From Modestobacter roseus (lineage in GTDB: Bacteria; Actinomycetota; Actinomycetes; Mycobacteriales; Geodermatophilaceae): a stretch of DNA of 64,000 bases. This document shows positions 51,698-60,425 of the stretch, one piece after another. Location of the stretch: contig NZ_VLKF01000001.1 of the NCBI RefSeq assembly GCF_007994135.1, forward strand, positions 1,178,001 through 1,242,000. The letters are read 5' to 3'. The position numbers were made by a program, and so were the translations under genes. A model generated the notes under the pieces. The model worked only from the letters and a program-made list of their open reading frames with translations, was not told the origin of the DNA and made no database searches. Position 1 is the stretch's first letter. Every line of letters begins with the position of its first letter.

Positions 51698-52090
51698 GCT
51701 GCTTCATTGGACGGTTTGGCCACCATCCGATCCGGTACGGCAGCGGTGGCCAGGGCGCGGTCCTCCGTCCGTGCGCCGGCCGCGCTGCGGCGCACGTCCG
51801 GCTGAGCCCGACGGGGCGAGCGAGCGGGACCAGCGGGTGACCTCGCCCGGATCTCCGCTCGCGTGACCACCCGCGGACACCGGATCGACCTGCGTACCGC
51901 CGGCCTGCTCGGGGCCGGTGGATCCGGGCCGGAGGTCCCTGCCGGAGGTGCCGCGCGGCACCGGCCCCGTAGGCGCCCCTCGGCCACGGTGGGGACAGGC
52001 GCTCGCGCACCGGAGGAGGCCGCCATGGAGGAACAGTCGCCGCTGCCACCCGCCGAGGCCTGGCGCGCGGTCGCTCGCTGCGTGCTGCGC
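51698..52090. other. Gene-poor stretch between tRNA-Pro and the DUF302 relic
   Basis: About 390 bases. Open frames exist on both strands but none has a convincing start, ribosome-binding site or family pattern. It may include decayed sequence from the DUF302 gene's lost N-terminus. A direct repeat of the tRNA 3' end, which would mark an integrated element, was not seen. Confidence 0.45.
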
Positions 52091-52345
52091 TGCCCCCGCA
52101 GCTGATCCTGGGGGCGTGCAACCCGCCGCTGGCACACCGCGGCCTGGCAGGCGGAGCCCGACCTCGGTCTGCTGCTGCCCTGCAACGTGGTGGTCCGGCA
52201 GACCGACGGCGGTGCGATCCAGTTGTCCGCCCTGGACCCCGAGGTCATGGTCCGGGTGACCGGCCGTCCCGAGCTCGGGCCGATGGCCCAGGAGGCGGGG
52301 ACCCGGCTCCGGGCCGCGCTGGCCACGGTCGCGGCCGGTCGCTGA
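52090..52345 (+). pseudogene. DUF302 gene remnant, truncated and frameshifted
   Basis: One frame reads [17 protein letters not shown] (from 52090), then a frame one base away continues from 52142: [20 protein letters not shown], then [12 protein letters not shown] and a natural end at TGA 52343. Together they give the DUF302 core (GACNP-x-LAHRAL, [14 protein letters not shown]). One extra base near 52127-52141 breaks the frame, and the N-terminal half of the domain is missing. DUF302 genes commonly accompany rhodanese/TauE/CstR-type sulfur operons such as the one next door, so this is a decayed member of that set. Confidence 0.8.
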
Positions 52346-52361
52346 CCGCCGCGCCGGCTCG

Positions 52362-53144
52362 TCAGCGGAGCTGGCCGAGCAGCCCGGCGCCGGCCTGGAC
52401 CAGGGTGAAGGCCGCGACGGCGAACACCAGGACGGCGAACCAGCGGCGCAGCCGGGCGGTGTCGACCCGGGCGGCGAGGCGGCCCGCGGCGAGCCCGGCG
52501 AGCACCGCGGCCGTGGCGAACGTGACCGTGACCGGCACGTCCAGCGGAGCCTCGCCGGCGTGGGCGGCGAACCCCGCGGCGGAGTTGACCGCGACGATGA
52601 GCAGGGAGGTGCCGATCGCGGTGGTCATCGGCAGCCCCAGCGCGATGACCAGCACCGGGATGACGAGGAAGCCGCCGCCCACGCCGAGCAGGCCGGTGAG
52701 GAACCCGACGACCAGGCCGCCCGCCAGCGTGCGGGGCAGACAGCGGCGCCAGTCGACGCGGCCCCCGTCGGTGGCGCAGGCGGCACCGGTGGCCGGCTTC
52801 TCCGACAGCATCCGCACCCCGGCGGCGATCATCAGGGCGGCGAACAGGACGAGGACGACGTCGTCGGGCAGCAGCCGGTTGACCGCGGCTCCGGCGAAGG
52901 CGGTGGCGGCCCCGGCCGCCCCGAACAACGTCCCGACGCGCCAGGCGATCTGGCCGGCCCGGAGCCGGGGCAGCAGCGCCACCAGGGAGGTGGTGCCGAC
53001 CACCAGCAGTGAGGTGGCGACCGCCTGCGGCAGGTCCTGCCCGGCGGCGAACACCAGCGCGGGGACGGCGAGGACCGACCCGCCGCCGCCCAGCAGGCCC
53101 ACCAGTGCCCCGATGAGCAGGCCCAGGGCGGCCGCGACGATCAC
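52362..53144 (-). CDS. TauE/SafE-family sulfur-compound exporter
   Basis: 260 aa with eight membrane segments in two repeats, each opening with a Gly-rich motif ([20 protein letters not shown] and [20 protein letters not shown]). The family moves sulfite, sulfoacetate or other sulfur anions. It is the last gene of the operon, coupled to the upstream rhodanese by a GTGA overlap. Export of sulfite made by the persulfide dioxygenase is the natural role (inference). Confidence 0.92.
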   Translation of the reverse strand: MIVAAALGLLIGALVGLLGGGGSVLAVPALVFAAGQDLPQAVATSLLVVGTTSLVALLPRLRAGQIAWRVGTLFGAAGAATAFAGAAVNRLLPDDVVLVLFAALMIAAGVRMLSEKPATGAACATDGGRVDWRRCLPRTLAGGLVVGFLTGLLGVGGGFLVIPVLVIALGLPMTTAIGTSLLIVAVNSAAGFAAHAGEAPLDVPVTVTFATAAVLAGLAAGRLAARVDTARLRRWFAVLVFAVAAFTLVQAGAGLLGQLR

Positions 53145-53734
53145 GACGCGGTGTGGCCGGCCGACCGCAGCGCCTGCACGGCGGTGGGCAGGGTCACCGG
53201 GTGGTCGCTGCGGTTGTACGGCAGCTTCGACAGCGCGGCGCCCATCGCACAGGTGTCGGTGAGTGCGGCCGTGGTCAGGCCGGCACCGACGGCGCCGGCG
53301 AGGAACCGGGCTCGGGGGAAACGCAGGCTGGCCAGGACGCTGCCCGCCACCAGGCCGCCGGCGACCAGGCGGACCTGGCGCTCCAGGGCCCAGCGGGGCC
53401 GGCCGCGGCGGACCGGCTGGCCGGCGGTGGTGTGGGCGGCGATGCCGCCGTCGAGGACGGTCAGCTGCTGGACTCCCGCGGTGGAGAGCGCGGCATGGGC
53501 GGTGCGAGCCCGGGTGCCGGCCTGGCAGACCAGCACCACCGGGCCGGCCAGCTCACCGGCCAGGTCGGTGGCCTGCTGCTGGACCAGGGGCAGCGGGATG
53601 TTGATCGAGCCGGGGATGTGTGCGGTCTCGTACTCGGCCGGGGTGCGGACGTCGATGAGGGTCGGTGCGATGTGTCCGGCGAGCCGGTCGGCCAGCTCGG
53701 TCGGGGTGATCAGGGCGGTGGGGCGGGGGGTCAC
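53141..53734 (-). CDS. Rhodanese with C-terminal DUF2892-like membrane domain
   Basis: 197 aa. The rhodanese domain ([20 protein letters not shown], catalytic loop [17 protein letters not shown] with Cys) covers residues 15-110. A membrane part with Gly/Ala-rich helices ends with the DUF2892-type signature [12 protein letters not shown]. It would pass sulfane sulfur at the membrane. The GTG at 53734 is 23 bases after the dioxygenase stop. Confidence 0.88.
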   Translation of the reverse strand: MTPRPTALITPTELADRLAGHIAPTLIDVRTPAEYETAHIPGSINIPLPLVQQQATDLAGELAGPVVLVCQAGTRARTAHAALSTAGVQQLTVLDGGIAAHTTAGQPVRRGRPRWALERQVRLVAGGLVAGSVLASLRFPRARFLAGAVGAGLTTAALTDTCAMGAALSKLPYNRSDHPVTLPTAVQALRSAGHTAS

Positions 53735-53757
53735 GGGCGAGTCGTCCTCTGGATCGG

Positions 53758-55137
53758 TCAGACGGTGGCGGGCTCGGCGTGCAGGCCGGCGGCGGCCGCA
53801 CCGGTGTGCTCGTCGCCGTAGCCGCCGTCGACCAGCACCGGCCGTCGGCCGGCGCGGGCGAGCAGGGAGGCGGCGATGGAGGCGCGGTAGCCCGAGCCGC
53901 AGTACACCCACACGTCGCCGGGCGGGACGTCGTCGAGACGGTCGGCCAGCGCGTGGATCGGGATGTGCAACGACCCCCGGACCCCGCCGCCGGCGCGTTC
54001 GTCGGCGCGGCGGGCGTCCAGCACCACCAGGTCCGGGTCGGCGGCCATCGCCGCGGCCAGGCCGGTGAAGTCGCTGACCTGGTAGGAGGCGAGCTCCCGG
54101 CCGGTGGCCAGCGCCTCGGGGCTGCCGATCGCGGCACCGGCGAGCCGGTCGATGCCGATGCGGACCAGCTCGCGGCGCGCGGCGGCGACCTGTTCCGGGG
54201 TCTCCCCGATCAGGGTGATCGGGGAGCCCCACGGGACGAGCCAGCCGACGTAGGTGACGAAGTTGGCGATGGCCAGCTCGAAGTTCAGCGCGCCGGGCAG
54301 GTGACCGTGCGCGAACGCGGTGCGGCTGCGCAGGTCGATCACCCACTCACCGGCGGCCAGCCGGTCGGCGAGCTCGGCTGGCTCGACCCGCCGGGGCGCG
54401 GAGAGGTCCACCGGCGTGGGGCCGGCGGCGTTGGTCGGGCCCATGTGGCTGTACCACGCCGGGATGGCGGTGAGGCCGGCGATGAGCTGGTCGACGAAGG
54501 TCTGCTCGTCCTGGGTGAGCGCCGGGTTCACCTGCGCCTGCTCGCCGACGGTGGAGGAGTCCCCGCTGGTCGGCGTGGCTGCGCAGAACGAGCCGAAGCC
54601 GTGACTGGGGAACACCGGGGTGCCGGCGGGCAGCTCGTCGACCAGCCGGCGGACCGAGTGGTACTGGGCGTGGGTGAGCTCGTCGGTGTGCTCGGGGCCG
54701 ACCAGGTCGGTGCGGCCGGTCGAGCCGTAGAGCATCGAACCGCCGGTGAACACCGCCTGCACGGCGCCGTCGGCGTCGGCGAGCACGTAGCTGACGTGGT
54801 GGTGGGTGTGCCCCGGGGTGTGCATCACCCGCAGCCGCATCGGGCCGGCGGCGAGCACGTCGCCGTCGGCGACCGCGGTCCGTTCGAAGGCGACGGTGTC
54901 CCCGGCGGGCACGGCGTACTCGGCGCCGACGGCGCGCGCCAGCTCCAACCCGCCGCTGACGTAGTCGTTGTGGAGGTGCGATTCGCACACCAGGGTGATG
55001 CGGGCGTCGCGCTTCCCGGCCAGCGCCAGCACCCGGTCGATGTCGCGCTGCGGGTCGATGACCACACCGACACCGCCGTCGCTGACCAGATAGCTGCGAT
55101 CGCCGAGGCCGGTGGTCTCGATGACGTCGATCTGCAC
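53758..55137 (-). CDS. Persulfide dioxygenase-rhodanese fusion (CstB/ETHE1-like)
   Basis: 459 aa. An ETHE1-type metallo-beta-lactamase domain has SHLHNDYVSGG (His54, His56, Asp58), HTPGHTHHHVSYVL, the metal/substrate region GSMLYGSTGRTDLVG and PSHGFGSFC. Then a rhodanese-like domain without catalytic Cys (WVIDLRSRTAFAHGHLPGAL) and a second with the CGSGYR loop (VYCGSGYRASIAAS, Cys near 415). This is the CstB architecture, which oxidises persulfide and handles thiosulfate. A degenerate operator-like GGGGTAGGGGTATAC lies 25-40 bases upstream. An N-terminal relic of a similar gene lies at 62.8 kb. Confidence 0.92.
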   Translation of the reverse strand: MQIDVIETTGLGDRSYLVSDGGVGVVIDPQRDIDRVLALAGKRDARITLVCESHLHNDYVSGGLELARAVGAEYAVPAGDTVAFERTAVADGDVLAAGPMRLRVMHTPGHTHHHVSYVLADADGAVQAVFTGGSMLYGSTGRTDLVGPEHTDELTHAQYHSVRRLVDELPAGTPVFPSHGFGSFCAATPTSGDSSTVGEQAQVNPALTQDEQTFVDQLIAGLTAIPAWYSHMGPTNAAGPTPVDLSAPRRVEPAELADRLAAGEWVIDLRSRTAFAHGHLPGALNFELAIANFVTYVGWLVPWGSPITLIGETPEQVAAARRELVRIGIDRLAGAAIGSPEALATGRELASYQVSDFTGLAAAMAADPDLVVLDARRADERAGGGVRGSLHIPIHALADRLDDVPPGDVWVYCGSGYRASIAASLLARAGRRPVLVDGGYGDEHTGAAAAGLHAEPATV

Positions 55138-55200
55138 GTGGATCTCCTCGGTACGGTACGGGGTAGGGGTATACGGGAGGGAAACGAAGGGACGGGCGGG

Positions 55201-55521
55201 TCAGCGGGTGGCGACCGGCCGGCCGTCCGCGGTCCAGGCGGTCATCCCGCCGGCGAGGTCGGCGACGTCGTAGCCCTGGGCGGCCAGGAGCTGCGCGGCC
55301 CGGGAGCTGCGCCCGCCACTGCGGCAGACGGTGATGACCGGCCGGCCGCGGTCGAGCTCCACGCTGCGCGCGGCCAGCTGGCCCAGCGGGATGTGCGTGC
55401 TGCCCGCGATGCGGCCTGCGGCGACCTCGTCGGCCTCACGCACGTCGAGGAGGACGGCCTCGGCGCGGTCGGCGACCTGGGCGGGGGTGAGCTGGGGGAT
55501 CTGGGGGATCTGGGGGTCCAT
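55201..55521 (-). CDS. Single-domain rhodanese
   Basis: 106 aa. AVLLDVREADEVAAGRIAGS, HIPLGQLAARS and the catalytic loop TVCRSGGRSSRAAQLL (Cys near 66) are intact. ADLAGGMTAWTADGRPV ends the fold. The N-terminus carries three Pro-Gln-Ile/Leu repeats. It is a cytoplasmic sulfur carrier and lies between the regulator and the dioxygenase in the operon. Confidence 0.92.
   Translation of the reverse strand: MDPQIPQIPQLTPAQVADRAEAVLLDVREADEVAAGRIAGSTHIPLGQLAARSVELDRGRPVITVCRSGGRSSRAAQLLAAQGYDVADLAGGMTAWTADGRPVATR
55488..55518 (-). repeat. 9-bp repeats at the rhodanese start
   Basis: Three copies of CTGGGGGAT (plus-strand reading) code the Pro-Gln-Ile repeats right after the start codon. Confidence 0.75.
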
Positions 55522-55545
55522 GGTGACTCCAGGTGTCGGGGGCGG

Positions 55546-55824
55546 TCAGGCGAGGGAGAGGAAGAGGCGCTCGAGCTCGCGCAGGTCCACCGCACGGGCC
55601 TCGCCGTCCTCGTCGGTCGAGCAGTGGCGCATCCCCGTGGAGACGACGGCGGAGCCGGCCTTGCTCAGCGCCTTCGACGCCGCGGCCAGCTGGGTGACCA
55701 CGGCCGAGCAGTCCCGGCCGTCCTCGATCATCTCCACGATCCCGCCGAGCTGTCCCTCGATGCGCTTGAGGCGCTTCACGACGTCGGCCAGCTCTCCCGC
55801 GGGGATGTCCACGTCCTCCATCAT
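55546..55824 (-). CDS. cstR: CstR/CsoR-family persulfide-sensing repressor
   Basis: 92 aa. VVKRLKRIEGQLGGIVEMIE opens the CsoR four-helix fold. The sensor Cys are in GRDCSAVV and MRHC, 31 residues apart. The residue four before the second Cys, which is His in copper-binding CsoR, is Gly here, so copper coordination is unlikely and a CstR-type thiol switch fits better. The operon content agrees. Two ATG codons (55824, 55821) are possible; both lie directly beside the palindrome, which leaves no room for a normal ribosome-binding site. Confidence 0.88.
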   Translation of the reverse strand: MMEDVDIPAGELADVVKRLKRIEGQLGGIVEMIEDGRDCSAVVTQLAAASKALSKAGSAVVSTGMRHCSTDEDGEARAVDLRELERLFLSLA

Positions 55825-55825
55825 G

Positions 55826-55843
55826 CATACCCCCGGGGGTATG
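55826..55843. promoter_or_regulatory. CstR/CsoR-type operator
   Basis: CATACCCCCGGGGGTATG is a perfect 18-bp palindrome. It has the A/T-ATACCC...GGGTAT-A/T form of operators bound by CsoR/RcnR-family repressors and abuts the repressor's own start codon, so autoregulation of the operon is expected. Confidence 0.9.
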
Positions 55844-55864
55844 TGCAAGCGGCCGGTCCCACGG

Positions 55865-56497
55865 TCACACAGCCCGCTGCGAGGGCACGCGCGCCGATTC
55901 GCGGTGGGAAAGGCCGACGAGCACCAGCAGCGTCGCCCCGACCGTGACGCCGGCCGCGGCACCGCCGACGACGTCCAGCGGCGCGTGCGCGCCGAGGTGC
56001 AGCCGGGCGACGCTGGTCAGCACGGCCAGCGACACCGCGACGGCCCGCCAGCCCGGCCGGAGGTGCGGCCACAGCAGGACGGCGGCCCCGAAGGCGATCA
56101 GCGCGTGCCCGGAGGGGAAGGAAGCCCCGGCGGCGGGGACGTCCCGGAGCACCGCCCCGGCGATCGTGCTGCCGGGCCGTTCCCGGTGCACCAGCTCCTT
56201 GAGCAGCCCGTGCTCCACCAGCAGCTTGACCGGCGGCAGCAGGGCCAGGGACAGCACCAGCCGCCCGCGCCGGTACGCCGCCGCCCCGATGGCGACGACC
56301 AGCGGCAGCCCGAGTACGCCCAGCAGCTGGAACGCCCACAGCGCACCCGTCACGGAGCCCGGCCAGTCGTTGACCCAGTGGAACACCGCCGCCTCCGCGG
56401 GGCCCACCCGGCCGTCGGCGACGGCGAGGCTGCACAGCGCCGTGACGCCGCTCCCGGCCAGCGCGGTCAGCAGGGCGGCCCGCCGCCGGCCGCTCAC
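55865..56497 (-). CDS. PAP2 phosphatase
   Basis: 210 aa with about six membrane helices. The three catalytic motifs are complete: Lys100-Arg107-Pro108 (KELVHRERP), SFPSGHALIAFGA with His131, and VARLHLGAHAPLDVVGG with Arg165 and His171. It removes phosphate from lipid phosphates such as phosphatidate or undecaprenyl diphosphate. It is the last gene of a leftward cluster with two LPG-synthase-type flippase domains; only 7 bases separate it from the next gene upstream. Confidence 0.92.
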   Translation of the reverse strand: MSGRRRAALLTALAGSGVTALCSLAVADGRVGPAEAAVFHWVNDWPGSVTGALWAFQLLGVLGLPLVVAIGAAAYRRGRLVLSLALLPPVKLLVEHGLLKELVHRERPGSTIAGAVLRDVPAAGASFPSGHALIAFGAAVLLWPHLRPGWRAVAVSLAVLTSVARLHLGAHAPLDVVGGAAAGVTVGATLLVLVGLSHRESARVPSQRAV

Positions 56498-56504
56498 CTC
56501 CCGC

Positions 56505-57569
56505 TCACCTCGCGCTCAGCTCCGCGGCCGGCGTGGGCGCGTCCGCCCGGCCGGTGCCGCGTCGCCACAGCACCCACGCGCCGATCCCGAGCGGCACGGG
56601 CAGGAACCAGGTGAGGAAGCGGAACAGCAGGACCACGCCGGCCGCGGCCGTGGCATCCACCCCGACGGTGGTGAGGCCGGCGACGTAGCTCAGCTCGGCC
56701 ACCCCCAGGGCGCCCGGCGTGACCGGCACCAGGGTCACCAGCCGGGTGACCGCGAAGACCGCGAGCAGCTGCGGCCAGGAGACCCCGGCTCCTGCGCCGT
56801 CCACGAAGCGCAGCGTCGTCAGCAGCAGCAGGAACAGCGCCGTGTGGCTGGCCACCGCCGCGGCGGTGAGCGCGGCCCACCGCCGCCGCAGCACGGCGAG
56901 GGAGTCCGCGCGGAACCGGTCGACGCGCGCGACCCAGTCCGCCGGGCCCGGTCGCCGCACCTGCCGGGCGGCTGCCCGGGCCACCCGCTCGGCGGTGGCG
57001 GCCAGCGCCGCAGCCGCGCCCGGGTGCACCAGCCCGGCCACCAGCGCACCGACGACCAGCAGCAGCACCCCGGTGCCGAGCACCGCTGTGACCGCCAGCG
57101 CCCGGGTGGCGTGCCCGGTGACCGCCAGGGCCACCAGCGCGGCCACCGGCATGGCGAGCTTCACGAGGTTGTTCCAGATCCCGGTGAGCGCCACCGCCCG
57201 GGTGATGGCGGCGGGGCCGTGGCCGAAGGAGTGGTACATCGTCGCGGTGGCACCGACGCCGAAGGCGAACCCGGCCGGCACGGTGTTGCTGATGGCGGTG
57301 GACGCCAGGTCGGTCTCGACCGCCCGCCCCCACGTGAGCCCGGGTAGTGCCGCCACCCAGACCGGGGCGTAGGAGAGCAGGTTCACCGTCGCGACCACGA
57401 GGAGCGACAGCGTCTCCGGCCAGGTCAGCGCGCGGACCAGCCGCCAGGCGTCGGAGTAGTCGGCCACCCGGGGCAGCACGCCGAGGAAGACCACCCCGAT
57501 GACGGCCACCGTGAGCAGCAACCGGAGGCCGGGGCCGGTGCGCAGTCGGCCGGCGCGCCCAGGTGTCAC
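56505..57569 (-). CDS. Lysylphosphatidylglycerol-synthase TM-region (YbhN/UPF0104) protein
   Basis: 354 aa with about eight helices. SNTVPAGFAFGVGATATMYH (about 102-121) and LVPVTPGALGVAELSYVAGL (about 270-290) are the paired motifs of this family (bacterial flippase-like domains, here without the aminoacyl-transferase part). The GTG at 57569 overlaps the stop of the triple-fusion gene, so both are made together. Lipid translocation is likely from the family. The cargo is unknown. Confidence 0.88.
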   Translation of the reverse strand: MTPGRAGRLRTGPGLRLLLTVAVIGVVFLGVLPRVADYSDAWRLVRALTWPETLSLLVVATVNLLSYAPVWVAALPGLTWGRAVETDLASTAISNTVPAGFAFGVGATATMYHSFGHGPAAITRAVALTGIWNNLVKLAMPVAALVALAVTGHATRALAVTAVLGTGVLLLVVGALVAGLVHPGAAAALAATAERVARAAARQVRRPGPADWVARVDRFRADSLAVLRRRWAALTAAAVASHTALFLLLLTTLRFVDGAGAGVSWPQLLAVFAVTRLVTLVPVTPGALGVAELSYVAGLTTVGVDATAAAGVVLLFRFLTWFLPVPLGIGAWVLWRRGTGRADAPTPAAELSAR

Positions 57570-59965
57570 ACCGGCTCGTGGTGCCACGACCGGCCGATCA
57601 CCAGCGCGCCGACGGCGACCGGCACCCAGAAGACGAGCAGGCGGAAGACGAGCACCCCGGCGCAGGCGCCGGCCAGCGGCGCGCCCAGTGCGGTCAGCGC
57701 CAGCAGCAGGAGCACCTCGCCCGCACCGGGCAGGGCCAGCACGGGCACGACCGTCCAGGCCAGCCTGATCAGGGCGTACACCGCCGTGGTGGCCAGCAGC
57801 GGCAGGTGACCGCCGACGGCGTGCAGGGCGGCGGCGAGCGCCGCCGCCTCCAGGGCGATGCCCAGCGTCGACCAACCGAGCAGTGCCCCCCACCGCACGG
57901 CGTCCCCGGACCTGGGCCGCGCGGCCGACCAGGACGGCTGGTGCTGGGCGGGGCCCGCCTGGCCGTCCGCGCCCCGGCGGGTGAGGGCCCGGACGGCGAG
58001 GACCAGCAGCAGCCCCGCCGCCCCCACGAGCAGCAGCGGCAGCGGCGACGCCGGGGTCCGCCAGCCGCCGAGCCGGCCCTCGACCAGCCCCAGCACCACC
58101 GCCACGACCGCGACGAGCCCGGCCGCCGCGGTGCTGGCCGCCGCGGTGCGCACCGTCGCGCGTTCGGCTGCAGCGGGCAGGACGCCGGCCCGCTCGAGGA
58201 ACCGGGCGGCCACCCGCCGGCCACCCGGCCGGCCACGCAGCACGCCGGCGCAGTCGGTGGACGTGGTGGCGCCGAAGGCCCGGCCCAGGGCGATCCGGCG
58301 CTCGACGGCGGCCAGCGTGGCGGCCGCGAGCGCGGCCCGGCCCAGCACGGCGAACAGCAGCGCGCCGCCCAGCCAGCGCCAGCCGCCCCGCTCCACCGAC
58401 TCGAGGATCCCGGCCCCGCCGGCCACGACGGTGAGCCCGCTGAAGACCACGCCGGCCGACGCCACCGCCGCGGCGCGGGCCCACGGTCCGGTGCGCACGG
58501 CGCCCGGCCGGTCCGGGTGCGGCAGGCCGAGCTGGCGGCGGACCTCGGCCCGCAGCCGGGGCAGCCGCTCGGGATCGGCGCGCAGCACGCCACGGTTGGC
58601 GGCGGACAGCGACAGCGGGGCGAGACCGGGCAGCGCCGCGGCGACCGCCTCGGCCCCGAGCACCCGGACGGCGGACGACACCACCCGTTCCGCCGGGGCG
58701 ACCGCCGCCAGCGAGGCGAGGAGCTCGGCGACGTCCCCGCTGAGCGCCTCGTCCTCGGCGCCGGTCTGCGCGTTGCCGAAGTCGACCACCCACGCCGAGC
58801 CGGCCGCGTCGACCAGCAGGCTGGCGGCCACCAGGTCGTGGTGGGCGACGCGGGCATGCCGCAGGAGCGCGACCTGGTGCCAGACCTCGTCGAGCAGTGC
58901 CGGCGTGAACTCGGCGGCCGACAGCTCGTCCAGCCCGCGGCCGTCCACCCGTCGTTGCACGACCAGCGCGAGCCGCCCGGCGCCGCGCGCCAGCAGCACC
59001 GCCGGCGCCCGCACCCCGCGTTCCCGGGCGGTCATCGCGGCCAGCGCCTCGTTCGCTGCCTGCTGGTCGAGCGGCGCCAGCGCGTCGGCGTCCTTCACGT
59101 CCCGCACCGCGAGCCAGCGCGCGGCCCGGTACAGCCAGTCCCGTTCGTAGCGGTCCGGGTCGAGCACCTTGACGAACACCGGCCGGCTGTCCTCGTCGAC
59201 GCCGGTGAACGGGTGGGAGCTGCGGGCATCCCCGCCGGCGGGTGCCAGGTGGGTGACCGGGAGACCGAACCGGTGCAGCAGCCCGGCCACCCGGCCGGGG
59301 TCGGGCTGCCATCGCGGCACCCCGAACACCCAGTGCACCAGCGAGCCGATCGCCCAGCCCGCGCCGATCCCGCCCAGCACGTCCAGCGGCAGGTGGGCAC
59401 CCACGTAGATGCGGGCCAGCCCCACCGTCCAGGCCAGCGCCCACACCACCCGCCGGGGACGGCGGGAGAGGTACGGCGCGGCGGCGGTGGCCAGCGCGGC
59501 GGCGACCGCGGTGTGGCCGGAGATGAAGCCCAGTCCGGTGATCGGCCCCTCGACCAGCACGTCCCCGACCGGCAGCCCGGCCGGTCGTTCGCGTTGCACC
59601 GCGCTCTTCACCAGGTCCGCGCCCAGGTAGGCCAGCACTCCGGAGACGAGCAGGTCGCGGGCGAGCCGGAGGCGGCGGGTCGCCGCGGCGAGTGCAGCCA
59701 CGGTCGGGACGGCGACCACGTTGCCCAGCTGCATGACCGCCCAGACCACCGGCAGCACCAGCGTGGGCAGGTCGTTGACGAGGCGGAAGAGGTCCCGCTC
59801 GAGCAGCGAGATCTCGCCGCGCCGGGCGAGCAGGAAGCCGACGCCGAGCAGCGCCAGCCCGAGCCCCACCCGGACCAGGTCGCCACCGTGGCGGTGCGGG
59901 CGCCCGGGGCGGCCCGGGGCGGCCACCGACCGGGTCTCGCGGGGGACCAGCACGTGCGCGGACAC
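57566..59965 (-). CDS. PAP2-kinase-LPG-synthase-TM triple fusion
   Basis: 799 aa in three domains. (1) Residues 30-215: PAP2 with Lys120-Arg127-Pro128, FISGH151 and Arg185...His191, complete. (2) Residues about 230-480: a kinase-like domain with the nucleotide Lys266 (VFVKVLDPDRYERDW), catalytic HHDLVAASLLVD (Asp377) and VVDFGNA (Asp395); the usual Asn of the loop is Ser. (3) Residues about 495-795: a UPF0104/LPG-synthase TM domain ending LPGAGEVLLLLALTALGAPL. Joining a lipid phosphatase, a kinase and a flippase-like unit suggests processing of one lipid carrier (inference). GTG start, divergent from the 555-aa gene. Confidence 0.85.
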   Translation of the reverse strand: MSAHVLVPRETRSVAAPGRPGRPHRHGGDLVRVGLGLALLGVGFLLARRGEISLLERDLFRLVNDLPTLVLPVVWAVMQLGNVVAVPTVAALAAATRRLRLARDLLVSGVLAYLGADLVKSAVQRERPAGLPVGDVLVEGPITGLGFISGHTAVAAALATAAAPYLSRRPRRVVWALAWTVGLARIYVGAHLPLDVLGGIGAGWAIGSLVHWVFGVPRWQPDPGRVAGLLHRFGLPVTHLAPAGGDARSSHPFTGVDEDSRPVFVKVLDPDRYERDWLYRAARWLAVRDVKDADALAPLDQQAANEALAAMTARERGVRAPAVLLARGAGRLALVVQRRVDGRGLDELSAAEFTPALLDEVWHQVALLRHARVAHHDLVAASLLVDAAGSAWVVDFGNAQTGAEDEALSGDVAELLASLAAVAPAERVVSSAVRVLGAEAVAAALPGLAPLSLSAANRGVLRADPERLPRLRAEVRRQLGLPHPDRPGAVRTGPWARAAAVASAGVVFSGLTVVAGGAGILESVERGGWRWLGGALLFAVLGRAALAAATLAAVERRIALGRAFGATTSTDCAGVLRGRPGGRRVAARFLERAGVLPAAAERATVRTAAASTAAAGLVAVVAVVLGLVEGRLGGWRTPASPLPLLLVGAAGLLLVLAVRALTRRGADGQAGPAQHQPSWSAARPRSGDAVRWGALLGWSTLGIALEAAALAAALHAVGGHLPLLATTAVYALIRLAWTVVPVLALPGAGEVLLLLALTALGAPLAGACAGVLVFRLLVFWVPVAVGALVIGRSWHHEPV

Positions 59966-60425
59966 GTGACCAGTGCACCGCCCGGCGGGGGGATGCCAGC
60001 AGGGTCTTCCGGCCCCCGGTGCGGGTGCCGGGCGTCCCGCTCAGCCCACCGGCACGCTGGTGGCCAGGTCGACCCGCGCCTCGCCGTCCCAGGCGGCCGG
60101 GTCCGGGCGGAGGACGACGGCGGCTCGCCGGCGCACGGCGTCGGCGCGACCGGCGACTGCGAACGCCAGCGCGGAGGGGGACAGGACGACCGAACGCGGC
60201 ACGGGGGACTCCCGGGTGTCGAGAGGGAGGACGAGTCGAACCCAGGTCGGTGACCGGACGGCGCACGGGGTCCACCGGCCCTGCCTGCGGGGACCTCCGC
60301 CGCATGGGCTCCCGTCGGCAGGACCAAGGTCCCGGGCCGGGGGAGGCGCCGGGCTCCGTCGTCGGCGCTGTCTCGCCACGACGATGTCCGGGAGGCTGCC
60401 GTCGCGGGGAGGGAACGTGGAGACC
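59966..60425. other. Divergent intergenic region of the lipid cluster
   Basis: 460 bases between the triple-fusion gene and the pseudo-PAP2-kinase gene, so it must hold both promoters. A possible very small minus-strand gene is listed separately. No strong -35/-10 pair or large palindrome was recognised. Confidence 0.4.
60041..60202 (-). CDS. Possible small protein in the divergent region
   Basis: 53 codons from GTG 60202. The sequence SVVLSPSALAFAVAGRADAV then AAVVLRPDPAAWDGEARVDL has coding-like codon use (G/C third positions) that continues upstream in the same frame without a start codon. It may be a tiny gene, a remnant, or chance. Not recognised. Confidence 0.25.
   Translation of the reverse strand: MPRSVVLSPSALAFAVAGRADAVRRRAAVVLRPDPAAWDGEARVDLATSVPVG

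Noticed and set aside
51863..52105. 80-codon plus-strand frame before the DUF302 relic
   Set aside because: Arg/Gly/Pro-rich with no ribosome-binding site or family pattern. Likely a chance frame in GC-rich DNA.
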